Source: Dicyema japonicum
Lineage: Eukaryota; Dicyemida; Rhombozoa; Dicyemidae
Direction of reading: 5' to 3'
Assembly: GCA_011109175.1 (NCBI GenBank)
Contig: RDEW01000036.1
Coordinates: forward strand, 375,583-439,582
DNA: 64,000 nt
This document shows, one piece after another, positions 1 to 10,604 of this stretch. How positions within the stretch are numbered: the stretch's first letter is position 1; every line of letters begins with the position of its first letter. The position numbers and the translations under genes were made by a program. The notes beneath the pieces were generated by a model. That model was given only the letters and a program-made list of their open reading frames with translations. It did not search any database and was not told the origin of the DNA.

Positions 1-225
1 AGCTTACTACGCTGATTAGCCACTAAGAAATATTAATTTAAAATTTGTCGCAGTGCTGAATTAAAAAATATTACAAAAAATAGATTTTAAAGTAAAATAT
101 AAAAAATTATTAAAATAGAGTATCTAAAAAACAAATTTTATATTTTTAAATTAAATTTCATGATTTCACTAATAAATCGGAAAACCCTGTAACTAAATTA
201 AAAAATGATTGAATAATAATTACAA

Positions 226-962
226 ATGACGACAAATGCAATAGTAGCATTTCAGTATTCCAATTCAGTGATAATCGCCTCTGATTCTGTCATGGAAAAT
301 GATGTTCCTCAATGTAACCTTTTAATAATTTTCTGATGGCGACGAACTTTGCTGTAGAATATATCAAATCACAATGTCTCTCGCCGTTGGAATGGTCGGA
401 ATAGCACGTGAAATTATAGAGTTATACAACATATCAGTAAATTATGCCCAGTTCACGTTATAATAAATAAAAGTCAATATTTTCAACGAAATCAACACAA
501 CATATCAATAACCAACTTTACCAACAAATTTAGAGCGTACATGCTCAGTCGATCACAAAGCACGGTGCTGACTTTTTATATTCCAGGAAGTCATAATCGT
601 CGGACTTGAATCGGGCTTCTCTAGGATGATCAAATTAGACGTCAAAGCGAATATATTCATAAACAGCATATGTTGTATTGGACCTTCTCAGAAAATGGTT
701 ATGGATAAGATATCCTCCCCGTAATATATTCATATCACTCATAGACTTACTAAATCCCCACCCATAACTACCTGTGATGCTGTTCGTATTGCCTTCAATG
801 CTCTATTTGTTGTGGCGCCTTTAAATCGATTAGGTGTTTATACTAAAAGTAGTACTTTGGGTTATTTTAGTGTGGAATCTCAACTCGATCACGAAAAAGG
901 GAGATTTTATAAATCAAAGTGCAAATATTCATTTGGAAAGAGATCATTTTTTGGCTTCTTGA
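226..962 (+). CDS. proteasome beta-type subunit (multi-exon, tiny introns)
   Basis: Core 20S proteasome beta-fold subunit (protein degradation, cytosol/nucleus). Joined exons begin MTTNAIVAFQYSNSV-IIASDS, the beta-subunit N-terminal strand pattern. They continue with a C-rich strand and GMVG helix start, then an N-F-x-N-K-F-R-A-Y-M-L-S-R helix, VIIVGLESG (the usual hydrophobic-GG/GL-D strand), a T-T-C-D-A-V helix and a closing SITKKGD strand. Clear GT..AG introns lie at 565-586 (22 bp), 721-744 (24 bp) and 849-870 (22 bp). A 17-bp intron near 455-471 is needed for frame. The first intron (314-335, 22 bp) fits only if it ends TG rather than AG. Length (~200 aa) suits a mature beta subunit without a propeptide. 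I cannot assign it to a specific beta1-7 paralogue. A Thr follows Met, but whether it is catalytic is unclear. Family membership is inferred from strand/helix pattern, not from a search. Confidence 0.6.
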
Positions 963-1967
963 TATTAAAATTCTGAAATATTAAAGAATTTATAAGATTC
1001 ATAGCAATTAGAAACACACAGCATTTTTCGTGATAGGCATGGTACTTATAGCTCCGCACGGGCGGACAGACAAGTGGAGACCAGCTCTAAGCGCCATATG
1101 TTTTTTGAAATCCTTCGAACGGCAGAGTCAGAACGGGGCAGTTAGAATTAACTAATAATACAATAAGTGATGCATAAAAGAAATCAAAACAGTACGAAAA
1201 TGAGAACATTTAATCTCATCAGGTCTCTCTTGTCGTTCGGTTTATTAAGAATTAGATATATGTTAAATCTGACTCAGCTTATTCGCCTTCTTTTAGAGAC
1301 AGGCCCAGTCACACTTTAGGCTCTTTGTATTAAATGGGAAGTAATGAGATGAGTATTCCTTCCAGCAATTTCCTCATTCTGACTTTCAAGCAAACAACAT
1401 CCTTCAATAGCTCGTTCATTGTCGATCATTCAAATATCAATATAAGTTTCCCACAAACCGTTCTTTGTGACCAACCATATTTATGTTCTACCTGCATTCT
1501 CTCAGGACTCTTTCTGATAGCAACAGTCTGAATATATGTTTGTATAGTGTCATCCACGTTGAGTGTGCTTTGATTGTGTTTATAGAATTTGCTCACAATG
1601 CCATCCATGTTCGTATATTAGTACTATGTTTACTTTAGCATTGTGAATTAATACCACTTCGCTAGCAAGGATCGTATTTATGAAGTTTTTCAAATTTTCA
1701 GAGAAATCTCCTTTGGTCTGCAGGAATTGAGCACGCAATAAGAGTTACCCCTTATTATTTCGAGCCCAATGTTCTAAAGAGCCATATAATCATTCTAGAC
1801 TCTCCATTCCTCAATCCTACGAGCCATCTGAAATTAACTAATTTATGTTTGAAATTAAAAAGGTATAGAAAATTCGGTATTCAAAAATAAAAATCGTGGA
1901 GTTTTGTAGACATGCAATCTTTCTCAACGAGGGGCGATTTTTTAATTAGTGATATTTTTTTAATTAT
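963..1967. other. gene-poor stretch, no supportable gene
   Basis: I see only short open stretches here. One 60-codon minus-strand stretch (1426-1608) has a helix-turn-helix-like look with a YGWSQRTV segment. It could be a transposase N-terminus remnant, but no second motif supports this. The sequence is moderately AT-rich with no tandem repeat. Confidence 0.4.
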
Positions 1968-2065
1968 TTATTTATTATTTATTAAAACCACAAATCACCG
2001 ATAAATTAAATAACTACATAGCCGTCAAGTGATTCCGGCGCCTCGAATAGCTATCTCATTCTTGC
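1968..2065 (-). mobile_element. LINE 3'-terminal fragment (2A-leader LINE family)
   Basis: An AT-rich tail (TTATTTATTATTT on the plus strand) is followed by a segment that recurs at 63102-63225 with high identity, both containing CGATAAATTAAATAACTACA. Read on the minus strand it ends a reading frame of the type R-x-E-E-H just before a stop, like the 3' ends at 35740-35800 and 39350-39400. It is therefore a short 3' remnant of the same LINE family. It abuts a different element at about 2080. Confidence 0.6.
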
Positions 2066-2079
2066 TTGGTGTTCCTCTC

Positions 2080-2600
2080 TGTTGTGGACTGCAAAGGACT
2101 TCATCCGTTTTCTTGCAGTTTCAGCAGAGGCCGGTTCCTGAAGCATGCCGCAATCAACGGGGTTGTGAAGCTTTCTCTCGAGGCGGGTGGATTCCCGTCA
2201 TCTCTGGAACCTGTGAGCCTGGAATGTGGAGATAGAAAGCGCTCAGACGGGTTAACTGTCTTTCCCTTTTTTCGGGGAAATACTTGATTTGGGATGGGGC
2301 CTGTAACGAAACCTTCTCCCAGTCGAGACTTGCTGGTTCCACATTGAAAGTTGGGGAGGCTGCTCGGATTTCAAGAATTTCAAGATTAGAAATACTACAG
2401 TCTCATTTCACCAGATATCATGTACAGCCTGTTGTCGTCGAGATAAGCTGAGTTTTTTGGCTCAAGATGGTCTCTTTCCTAAGATCGCTTGGGTTAATGA
2501 TATGGAAAGTGAGTAATGAGCGTCGAGAAACAAATGGCAGTTACATAGATTTCTCTGGCAGTTCTCAAGGGAAACAGTCATTCTATCCTGTTAGCTGATT
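2080..2600 (+). mobile_element. 3' remnant of REL-endonuclease LINE
   Basis: Homologous to the 3' third of the element at 8041-10528. Translation shows a degraded copy of its C-terminal domain: F-S-R-G-R-F-L-K-H, A-I-N-x-V-V, S-L-E-P-V, then K-R-S-D-G-L-T-V-F-P in place of KRPDG-T-V-F-P, followed by L-I-W-D after a frameshift. This is the PD-(D/E)xK-like restriction endonuclease region of R2/R4/NeSL-type LINEs (family knowledge). Several frameshifts and stops show it is dead. The catalytic P of the PD motif is changed to S here. Confidence 0.65.
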
Positions 2601-2804
2601 ATTTTGATTGCCTTATAACGTAATAAATTGTTTTTGATTGAAAAATAAATAATACAGCATGAAACCTTTTGATGGTACCTGTTAAAATGGTACTTAACCG
2701 CTACTTTCCTGCATATATCGTTAATTGTTACTTAAAATCATTATAGAGACACAAGATTTTCAATTTTTAACAAATTTAAATCAGATCCTAAAAAACTCGG
2801 GCGC

Positions 2805-2925
2805 TATCCATTTCCACGATCCAGGCCCACCGGTTCCAGAGATGATGGGAATCCAGCCGCCTCAAGAGAGCACTTCACAACCCCGTTGATGGCAGCATGC
2901 CTCCAGAACATGTCACTGCTGAGAT
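2805..2925 (-). mobile_element. inverted fragment of the same REL-endonuclease domain
   Basis: The minus strand reads W-R-H-A-A-I-N-G-V-V-K followed by F-P-S-S-L-E-P-V-G-L-D. This is the same peptide block as at 2140-2215 on the plus strand, in opposite orientation and with several different residues. It is therefore a separate insertion or an inverted duplicate, not a palindrome of one copy. About 120 bp long, with no tail visible. Confidence 0.6.
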
Positions 2926-3467
2926 GGCAAAGTCTAGTATCATTACTGTAGTTATTATGGGGGTGGGGGTGATAAATTATTTATAGGGACGAAAATTTTT
3001 TCATAAAAGTGGTAAAACAGGTAAAGGTTTTATCGTCGTCAGTTCCTCTATCATTTGTCCCTTCCTCTTAACAATAATCGATTCAGTTCGATTAAACAGG
3101 GTTAGTTACCTGTTTCCAAAGACATTTCCTTAGTGACCTATTTCGACGAGTTCTTCTGACTGCTCTTCTGGCACAGTTGTTGAAAGGGATCTTTTTACCT
3201 TCTCCCAGACCAAATCCACAGGTGAAGATTGCCATTATGAAAAATCTCATCCATGAATGAGGTGATATCCGCGACGGTAGGACATGTGATGATAATGGAA
3301 AACGGTGGACCTACTTCTCCACCTCTTTTCTGAAGCGTAGACTGTAATGGACAATTGTAGAATTTATTTGGTAACCACAAGTTCTTTCGGTGAAAGAGTA
3401 TATTACAGAGGATAAGCTTTATCATAGACAGCATAAAAATTAACCCAAGTTAAAGAAAATGGTAATA
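2926..3467. other. gene-poor stretch
   Basis: Contains a short G-run (GGGGGTGGGGGT near 2959) and open stretches below 80 codons without recognisable domains. A 79-codon minus-strand stretch at 3195-3434 has no family signature. It could be 3' flank of the LAMP-like locus to its right. Confidence 0.4.
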
Positions 3468-4130
3468 TCAAAATTTGAGTAATATTGACCTAGAAAGTTC
3501 GGTGGGTCTTGTCCACTTTTTGAAATAATGAATAACAATGAATATCAATATGACCACTGCCAATAAAATAGTAGTCACGATTATTGTGATTTTGTGATTA
3601 TTAGGAAATGACTTGTTTGAGACATTACTTGAATTGGAACAGCTTTGCACTAAAATATACAAATCAAAGTAAACCATAACCGACATATCCAGTAATATCC
3701 TCATCCTTGAATAGTTGGAACTTTAAACAGAAACATTGAGAGAGACACCATTGGAAAACTTTTTAAAGATAATTTGACATAGAAAGTACTGAGTATATTT
3801 AATAAACTGCCGATCAAATTTGATTGTTAAATTATCAGAATTATCTAAGAATAAATGATGTTAATTACCAATGGATAATTCGATCTTTTCAGGTAATATT
3901 GCTTGTCGGATACCAAGGGAATCGTGAAATATAAATCAACGTCTTTCGATGATAAAATTACAACGATTTTATCTTTCAATGAACTTTCAATTAATCGGAC
4001 ATTTGTTTTATTGAGTGTATAGCTTAGATTCTGACATTAAAGGTTAGTTTACGCTTACCCTTTTGGTGTGGTCGACTTTTATATTTACATTTAAAATTCC
4101 AATTAGTTCATTATTTTCATTATGTATGAA
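3468..4130 (-). pseudogene. LAMP-like type I membrane glycoprotein, frame-broken
   Basis: Reading leftward, exon pieces encode an ectodomain with DKIVVILSSKD and DLYFT, then F-L-C-Q-I and S-L-N-V-S, then L-K-F-Q-L-F-K-D-E-D. A cysteine plus N-S-S sites follow, then a single TM helix (I-T-I-I-V-T-T-I-L-L-A-V-V...) and a basic cytoplasmic tail ending L-L-K-F. The same block order occurs in the intact gene at 55789-56579 and the repeat-bearing locus at 23221. Family knowledge: LAMP domains carry the pattern Y-x-C ... V-S-x-x-L-N ... V-Q-x-F before the TM. Introns of 25 bp (GTTTAC..TTTTAG, near the last exon) and 28 bp fit. At least two junctions (near 3745 and 3835) need a one-base shift, so this is either a decayed paralogue or carries assembly indels. 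The start codon is not resolved. Confidence 0.5.
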
Positions 4131-4408
4131 ATATATATTTGGATTTGGGATGTTTTTTTCTAATTTTTGGGTGCATGCGATTGCTAAGTTCAATTAATAG
4201 TAAATGACAACCATTATCAGTATAAACCATTTGATTCAGAACTACAGGACTTACTAAGATAATTAATAATTCATAAGCATATAAGGATATGGGCATTTAT
4301 AGGTTATTATTTATAAGTTATTTTATAAATATTAAATTATTATTAATTTAATAAAAAATTAAATAAATAAGATTTTTTTGTTATTTATAATTTATTTAGC
4401 AAAAAGTT
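4131..4408. other. AT-rich intergenic sequence
   Basis: Very AT-rich run of short A/T words around 4290-4400. No open frame or repeat of note. Confidence 0.5.
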
Positions 4409-4618
4409 AATTCACTTCGCTACTTAGGAAAGCTACAATCCGTAGTCACGGATTCTGATTACTCCGCGTCAGTGAGAAAGATGGAATCTCTCGTACCCTC
4501 TCCAAATCCAAGGAAAAAGATGACTGATTTGGAAAAAAGTTCTCTTCCCCAATCAGATTCCTCTGTAAGAAGGAGAAGGCTATTTTGTAGTGAAAAATGG
4601 AAGACCGCAGACATTGGG
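4409..4618 (+). other. possible coding exon, unidentified
   Basis: An open frame without an initiating Met reads a serine/arginine/lysine-rich peptide: D-S-D-Y-S-A-S-V-R-K, then P-S-P-N-P-R-K-K, then S-S-V-R-R-R-R-L. It ends at a TAG at 4616. Composition is that of a disordered nuclear or nucleic-acid-binding segment. It could also be ORF1 of the LINE that follows at 4745. No homologue recognised. Confidence 0.25.
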
Positions 4619-4744
4619 TAGTTCAGTTGATTGCGGGGACTTTGATCACTTAACTACTTGACGTTTTTTCTTTCTTTTTTTCGGTAATCCCTGGGTTCTA
4701 TATAATAACTAAAATATTTTGTTTTTCACGTAAGTCACCTGATC

Positions 4745-4984
4745 ATGGACAACGCTGTTTTCAGTTGTTGCGAACGGACCCAACTTATTTCCCTTACCAA
4801 GCGACACAAAATAGTTTGTTTGGTAGTGGTTACGGGAAGAGCGCCAAGCTACCGTTCTTCTTTAATCAGGTGTGGTGACGTTGAACCTAACCCTGTACCA
4901 GAGTCATTTCAGCGAAAGTTGAAGATATTGCAGTTGAACATAACTTGTTCGGAACGGAACGGAAAAATTTTTATTAGGCAAAAC
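4745..4984 (+). mobile_element. LINE 5' end with 2A-like motif and endonuclease start
   Basis: The open frame contains L-I-R-C-G-D-V-E-P-N-P-V-P (2A-like core at 4875-4900), then K-I-L-Q-L-N-I, the opening motif of an APE-type LINE endonuclease. Family knowledge: several CR1/L1/RTE-like elements carry an N-terminal 2A peptide (D-x-E-x-N-P-G-P) upstream of the endonuclease. Here the essential G before the last P is V, so ribosome skipping is doubtful. Similarity to the second copy (7166-7295) is confined to 4821-4950, after which the frame is unrelated, so the element is truncated. Confidence 0.6.
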
Positions 4985-5084
4985 AAGTAGTTAGAAATTA
5001 GGGAAGAACTAGACTAAGAACCCTTTCACCGCCTTGCGGCAGCGTTTTCGTGGCATCACTTTCGTCTTCCCCGTGCCTCCTTCT

Positions 5085-5690
5085 TTAATTTAGTTTCAAG
5101 ATCTTTTTAATAACTTCCTCCGGGTCCTTAAAATCCGGATATCCTCTTTCGAACAGCGGCGCTCGTATTGCCCGCCGCCGAACCTTCCTCAAGTTGGTGA
5201 GGCACTTTTCGCGTTCCTCACTGCAATACCAGGAGTGCGCACCATAAGTGAGCATAGGCAGCACCATGGCGTTGAACACTTTGGCCCAGGCATCGCGACT
5301 CAGCTGAAAAGCCCTCAACGCTCCTAGTCTTTGCACAGCCCGCCTCTTAACGAGGGCGGTGTGCTCCTCGAAACTACACTTGGAGTTGAATGTCACTCCA
5401 AGGTAGCTCGTCCGCCCAGTAACCTCTATAGGTACCCCATAGATGGTTACTCTAGGTATTAAATTATTAGACCGCTTAGGGCGGCCAAAAACTAACAACT
5501 TGCATTTCTCAGGTCTCAGCCTAAGTCTTCTGCTCCAACACCAGCGTATGATTTCATTGACGGCTACTTGAATCCTCCGACACGCTACATCTGGTTTCCA
5601 CGAGTGATCCCAGAGTACTATGTCGTCCGCATAGACAGCCATCTCCGTCCTCACATTGGCCGGGTGGGGGGAATAGGGGGGTGGTAAAAT
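5085..5690 (-). mobile_element. Jockey-like LINE reverse transcriptase, C-terminal fragment
   Basis: The minus-strand frame starts with the RT catalytic block V-Y-A-D-D-I-V-L-W, then L-R-L-R-P-E-K-C-K, Y-L-G-V-T-F (RT motif E region), P-M-L-T-Y-G-A-H-S-W (thumb) and a basic L-R-K-V-R-R-R-A-I-R segment. It runs to a stop at 5085. Everything upstream of the YADD block (fingers, endonuclease) is missing. The open frame continues to 5792 in unrelated low-complexity sequence beyond the element boundary near 5690. A 5'-truncated, non-autonomous insertion. Confidence 0.75.
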
Positions 5691-6060
5691 TTTTGTAAAA
5701 AGTGCATTTGTTGATTTTAACGGACCGGGCACCTTTAGAAGAGCCTTGGTTTTATAAAGGAAGCCAGCTTGTCTGCTTGATTGAGGACGCATCTGTTCTT
5801 TTGCATGGTTTTATCACTCAAAAGGCATTTTTCACTGCAGGGTATTACTGAAATGAAAAAAAGGTGTATCCATTCAGTGAAGCAATTTTATCGGTGTGGG
5901 CAATTGTCGGTTGATTATTATAAAAGGGTCCTATATTACAGTGAAAGGCAGTTCTTTGCAGTATACTGCATCATTTTGTTGCACAAGTGCTTTTAGCACG
6001 GTTACTAAATGTAAATACATGCATAAGCCCATGTAAGTGTGGGTTATTGCTGTGAAAAGA
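5691..6060. other. sequence upstream of 18S rRNA
   Basis: No gene recognised. The part immediately 5' of the 18S start (about 5950-6060) could be external transcribed spacer, but without a second rDNA unit this cannot be tested. A 71-codon open stretch at 5781-5996 has no domain signature. Confidence 0.35.
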
Positions 6061-6896
6061 TAGCTGGTTGATCCTGCCAGTAGTCATATGCTTATCTTAC
6101 AGATTAAGCCATGCAAGTGTAAGTTCATGCTCTCTAATGAGCGAAACCGCGAACGGCTCATTAAATCGGACATAACTTACTTGATAATCTCACACGACGG
6201 TGGATAACTGTTGTAAATCTAGAGCTAATACATGCGTACAGCTTCTCGAAGCGCAATTATTAGAATTAGTTGACTCTGGATAAACTTGCTGATCACAGGC
6301 AGTGCCTGCGACGTATTAATTAGATGTCCGCCCCATCAATTTTCGACGGTGAGGTAGTGGCTTACCGTGGTTACAACGGGTAACGGGGAATCAGGGTTCG
6401 ATTCCGGAGAGGGAGCATGAGAAATGGCTGCCAGATCTATGGATTGCAGCAGGTGCGTAAATTATCCACTTTTGGCATAAAGAGATAGTGATGATAAATA
6501 ACGGGATCTGGGCATTTGTTCAGAGATCGTAATGAAATAATCGTAAAAGCTTTAATGAAGGCAATTGGAGGGCAAGTCTGGTGCCAGCAGCCGCGGCAAT
6601 TCCAGTTCCAATAGTGTATAAAAGTTGCTGCAGTTGAAAAGCTCGTAGTTGGATCTCGGTTTGCTTGTGTGTAATACATGCAAGTAGGCCATTGCTGTAG
6701 TTAGTCTATGGCTTTACCTTGAACAAAATAGAGTGCTTAAGGCAAGCATTCTGCTTGAATATCTCAGCATGGAATAATAGAAAAAGACTTTTCTATTGGT
6801 TAACAGTAGCAAAGTAATGATTAACAGAGACAGACGGGGGCATTCGTATTGCACCGCTAGAGGTGAAATTCGTAGACCGGTGCAGGACGAACTACA

Positions 6897-6945
<49 letters not shown>

Positions 6946-7086
6946 AGTATCGAAGTCGATTAGATCTCGTCGTAGTTCCAACTATAAACGATGCCAACTA
7001 GTACCCCGCTAATAAGTATTTGTACATTAGCGGGTTGCTTCCGGGAAACCAAAGTCTTTGGGCTCCGGGGGAAGTATGGTTGCAAA

Positions 7087-7135
<49 letters not shown>

Positions 7136-7163
7136 GCGGCTCAATTTGACTCAACACAGAAAA
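6061..7163 (+). rRNA. 18S rRNA, 5' ~60% only, truncated by insertion
   Basis: Starts at the conserved 18S 5' end (CTGGTTGATCCTGCCAG at 6064) and remains collinear with eukaryotic 18S. Visible landmarks are GCGAAACCGCGAACGGCTCA, the 530-loop GCCAGCAGCCGCGGCAATTC (normally GGTAA), AGAGGTGAAATTC, AAGCATTTGCCAAGGATG and GAATTGACGGAAGGGCACC near 7099. It stops just after TTTGACTCAACACAG, where a LINE fragment begins at 7166. The last ~40% of the gene is absent. Several usually invariant bases differ, so it is either a fast-evolving lineage or a pseudogene. No 5.8S or 28S in the window. Confidence 0.9.
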
Positions 7164-7165
7164 AC

Positions 7166-7295
7166 TGGTAGTGGTTACGGGAAGAGCGCCAAGCTACCGT
7201 TTTTCTTTAATCAGGTGTGGTGACGTTAAACCTAACCCTGTACCAGAGTCATTTCAGCGAAAGTTGAAGATATTGCAGTTGAACATAACTTGTTC
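7166..7295 (+). mobile_element. 130-bp LINE 5' block with 2A-like motif, abutting 18S
   Basis: Nearly identical to 4821-4950, with a few substitutions including GTTGAAC to GTTAAAC. It encodes L-I-R-C-G-D-V-K-P-N-P-V-P then K-I-L-Q-L-N-I. The E-to-K change further erodes the 2A-like core (7219-7245). Both ends of the shared block are sharp: upstream is 18S rRNA, downstream unrelated sequence. Confidence 0.7.
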
Positions 7296-8040
7296 AACAT
7301 CCCCCTACGTTTTTAACATCCCCCTTCTTTCAGCAGATGGGAGATTCACAATATTTTCGCTTGCGCAAGAGCACCTAATGTCGTCATGAAGGTATTAGAA
7401 AAAGAAAACGAATTGCAGCTCGCTTCCTAATGGTCCCATGGCTCCTACAATCTATTTATTATACCAGACGTTCCACAGTTCTACCTGGTAAATCTCTTAA
7501 AATTCTTTAACCTTACCTGTTTGTCTCTTTATTCTAAAATTGAAGATTAAGTAATTATTTCCTCAGTAAAGGGGGCAGTTACAAGAACAAACAGAAAAGG
7601 CTTAATTTTCGGTGATCGAATGTAATTGTTGCTCGTTAGGGAAACTGGCTCGAAACACCTAATTATCCATAAATTTGGAATACATAGTTGAACTTACTCG
7701 ATTAGCTTCATTAATAAATATCTGCAAATCTGAAAACTATTAAGGACTTTAGTATGCACATAAAGTATCGTAAATCATCGCCAATATTGTTTTTTATTTT
7801 AGTACTTGCCTGTGTAGAATTGTATTTAAAAATCCTGGAAGATATCTTAAAAATTACTAAAACTATTCGATCAATAACAACACAATACGAAGAAGAATGA
7901 CCAGTAAAATCATCGGCGTGATAGACGAACAATGTACTACTTTAGGTGATTTACCGTCAACTCGGAGAGGTTGCAAAAGGAACAGAGGATATCTTTTAAC
8001 TCACCCAGTTTACCTACGTACGTTGGTAAAGAAGGGGTGG
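7296..8040. other. gene-poor stretch
   Basis: No convincing coding region, only short open stretches. The last ~90 bp may already belong to the 5' part of the retroelement that becomes recognisable at 8075. Confidence 0.4.
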
Positions 8041-10528
8041 CCCACATCATAGACGAGCCTTAGGAAATATTTGCTTGTTTTCTTCTGGAAATTTGTTCAG
8101 TGACTCCCGAGAATATACCTTCAAGCCCTCAAACCACGAGAACCATGCCTCAGAAACACAAAGATTGAGAAGAGCGATACATCGCAAACTATCTGAAGGT
8201 GGAGTCCGGGCCGCCGTGAGGACTCTAGAAGAGCATAACCGTCTAATTGAGCCAACTGAACACTCCTACGATGCACTGGTTGAACGACATCCTGGTCCGC
8301 CAGTGGACGAGCAGATCCCTACTTGCTCTGGAGAATTACCTAGTCTGATTATTTCTGAGGGGGACGTGAAAGATGCGATCCTCTCATTCGCCCCGAGCAG
8401 CAGTGGCGGACTCGACGGACTCCGTCCAGGACACCTAAAAGACTTAATTGATCAGAATACGGGGAACTCTGGTGTTCGGCTATTATCGGCTATAACGAGG
8501 TTAATCAACAGAATGCTTTCCGGAAGATTACCAGAAGCAATCCGTCATATTATGTTTTCCGCCAAGTTAATTGCCTTTGATAAATGTGGAGGAGGAATTC
8601 GTCCTATTGCTGTTGGGTTTGTTTTTCGTCGACTGGCTTCTAAACTTGCTAGCAGAGCAATCCTTCCGATGCTTGTCAAACAACTGCGACCAACCCAAGT
8701 AGGGGTCGGTACTCCTGGTGGATGTGAGGCGGCGGTTCATGCCGTTCGGATGTTTACTGGAAACAGAACGAACATGCCTTGTGTGGTCCTCAAGATTGAC
8801 ATAAAAAACGCCTTCAATACCATACGGCGCGATGTAATTTTGGAAGATTGTCTTACCCATTACCCGTCTATATATAATTATGTTCATTGTTCGTATGGAA
8901 AACCGTCCAGTCTTGTACATGGGAAATACTTCATTCCCTCGTCGTGTGGGGTTCAACAAGGAGACCCACTAGGACCGGCATTGTTCTGCCTCGGTGTCGA
9001 CCGTGTCATGAGATGCCTTACTACTCCGCTGAACGTGTGGTATTTGGATGATTGCACCCTGGGAGGTCATCCTAACAATGTATATGACTGTCTACAGAGA
9101 TTACAAACACAATTGGATACGCTTGGTTTAAAGCTAAACGCAGCCAAATGCGAAATTGTTAATTATGGATTCTCCCGATATGAATGGAATCGGATCCTAT
9201 TAATGTTTCGGGGGATTATTCCTAAAATATCGGAAATCGAGCCGGATCATTTGGAAATACTTGGATGCCCTCTGGCTGAAACTGGAATTAACGACACTCT
9301 GTTGGCTAAAGAACAGCAACTAAGAAAAACTTTTTTACGCCTTGGGATGCTGGATGCACATACCTCTCTTTTTCTCATGAAAAACGCTTTATCCACGCAG
9401 AAATTAAATTACGTCCTTCGAGGGCTCCATGTTACCTGAAAATGCAACAACTCGGGGCGATTGACTCCCTATTCCGGTCTACGACCGAACGTATTACTAA
9501 TGTCGAATTCGACGAACAAGGATGGGAACAAGCAACCTTGCCCGTTCGCTTTGGTGGACTCGGAATTCTCTCACCATCTGATTTGGCACACCCGGCATAT
9601 CAATCCTCATTGGACTCCAATCAGAATTTGATCATGATGATTCTCCAGCTCCCATCAGAGTCGTCAAAGATCGAAGATTTGGTACACCCTAAAGTCAAAC
9701 AACTCGGGCAGAGAGACCTTTATGAGTCTGTTTGCGAGGATAAATACGAGAGGCTTTTGAAAATATCTAACCAACACCGACGAGCCTGTCTTTTAACTGC
9801 AAGATGCGAGTGGAGCGGGGCTTGGATCAATGCCCTACCATTGGAAACGTGGGAACTCACCTAGACGATGAAACGGTCCGCACCGGAGTCTCCATCAGAC
9901 TTGGATTGAAAGTTTGTCAACCCCATGAGTGCCGATGCGGCCGGAAGGTCGACTGCTATGGACATCATGCCCTTTCTTGTCGAAAAAGCGCAGGTCGATT
10001 CGCTAGACACAAGGCTATAAATGAAGTGGTAAGCGCGCCCTCGAGTTTGGCGGGATACCCATCATTCTAGAGCCAACGGGCTTGAGTAGGGATGATGGGA
10101 AGCGACCGATGGAATTACTGTCTTCCCCCTTCTCTCGGGCAAATGCTTAATTTGGGATGCTGCCTGTACTGACAGCTTTTCCCAGTCGAAACTTTTGAGG
10201 TCGGCAATGAAAGCGGAGAGGCCGCCCGTTTATATGAAAACTCAAAAATAAAGAAATACAGCAGCCTCCTAAACCGTTTCAATGTACAGCCAGTGGTCGT
10301 CGAGACGAGCGGAGTCTTTGGCCCCAAGACGGTCTCTTTCCTTAGAGCACTTGGGTGTCTATTGACCAAAGCCTCGAGGGAGCGTCGGGAAACCGAGTGG
10401 CTTTTCCAAAGGATATCCCTGGCAGTAGTCAGAGGTAACAGCCACTCGATCATATCCGCTGGACTTTAGAACGATTTCATTGTTATTGTTAAAATAAAGT
10501 ATTTTATTTAAAAAAAAAAAAAAAAAAA
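8041..10528 (+). mobile_element. non-LTR retrotransposon with REL-type endonuclease (poly(A) tail)
   Basis: RT domain in order: G-L-D-G-L-R-P-G-H-L, I-R-P-I-A-V-G, D-I-K-N-A-F-N-T-I, G-V-Q-Q-G-D-P-L-G-P-A-L-F and the catalytic W-Y-L-D-D (YLDD rather than YADD). A Cys/His cluster follows (C-R-C-G ... H-H-A-L-S-C near 9945). It is followed by K-R-P-D-G-I-T-V-F-P and I-W-D, a PD-(D/E)xK restriction-like endonuclease as in R2/R4/NeSL/HERO-type LINEs. It ends in a 19-base A run (10510-10528). At least four frameshifts (near 9425, 9855, 10040, 10110) split the frame, so this copy is dead. Related fragments lie at 2080-2600, 2805-2925 and 59734-60281. No LINE APE endonuclease is present upstream. 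The exact 5' end is not visible. Confidence 0.8.
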
Positions 10529-10604
10529 TTCAATAAAAATAAAAATTAATATATTTATAAAAAATAAAAAATCAAATTTTAATAATTACCTGGATACCCT
10601 CAAA

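Noticed and set aside
6437-6932. Two 72-80 codon minus-strand frames
   Set aside because: They lie inside the 18S rRNA gene.
8567-8959. 130-codon minus-strand frame
   Set aside because: Antisense of the RT palm region of the plus-strand LINE, which carries all catalytic motifs.
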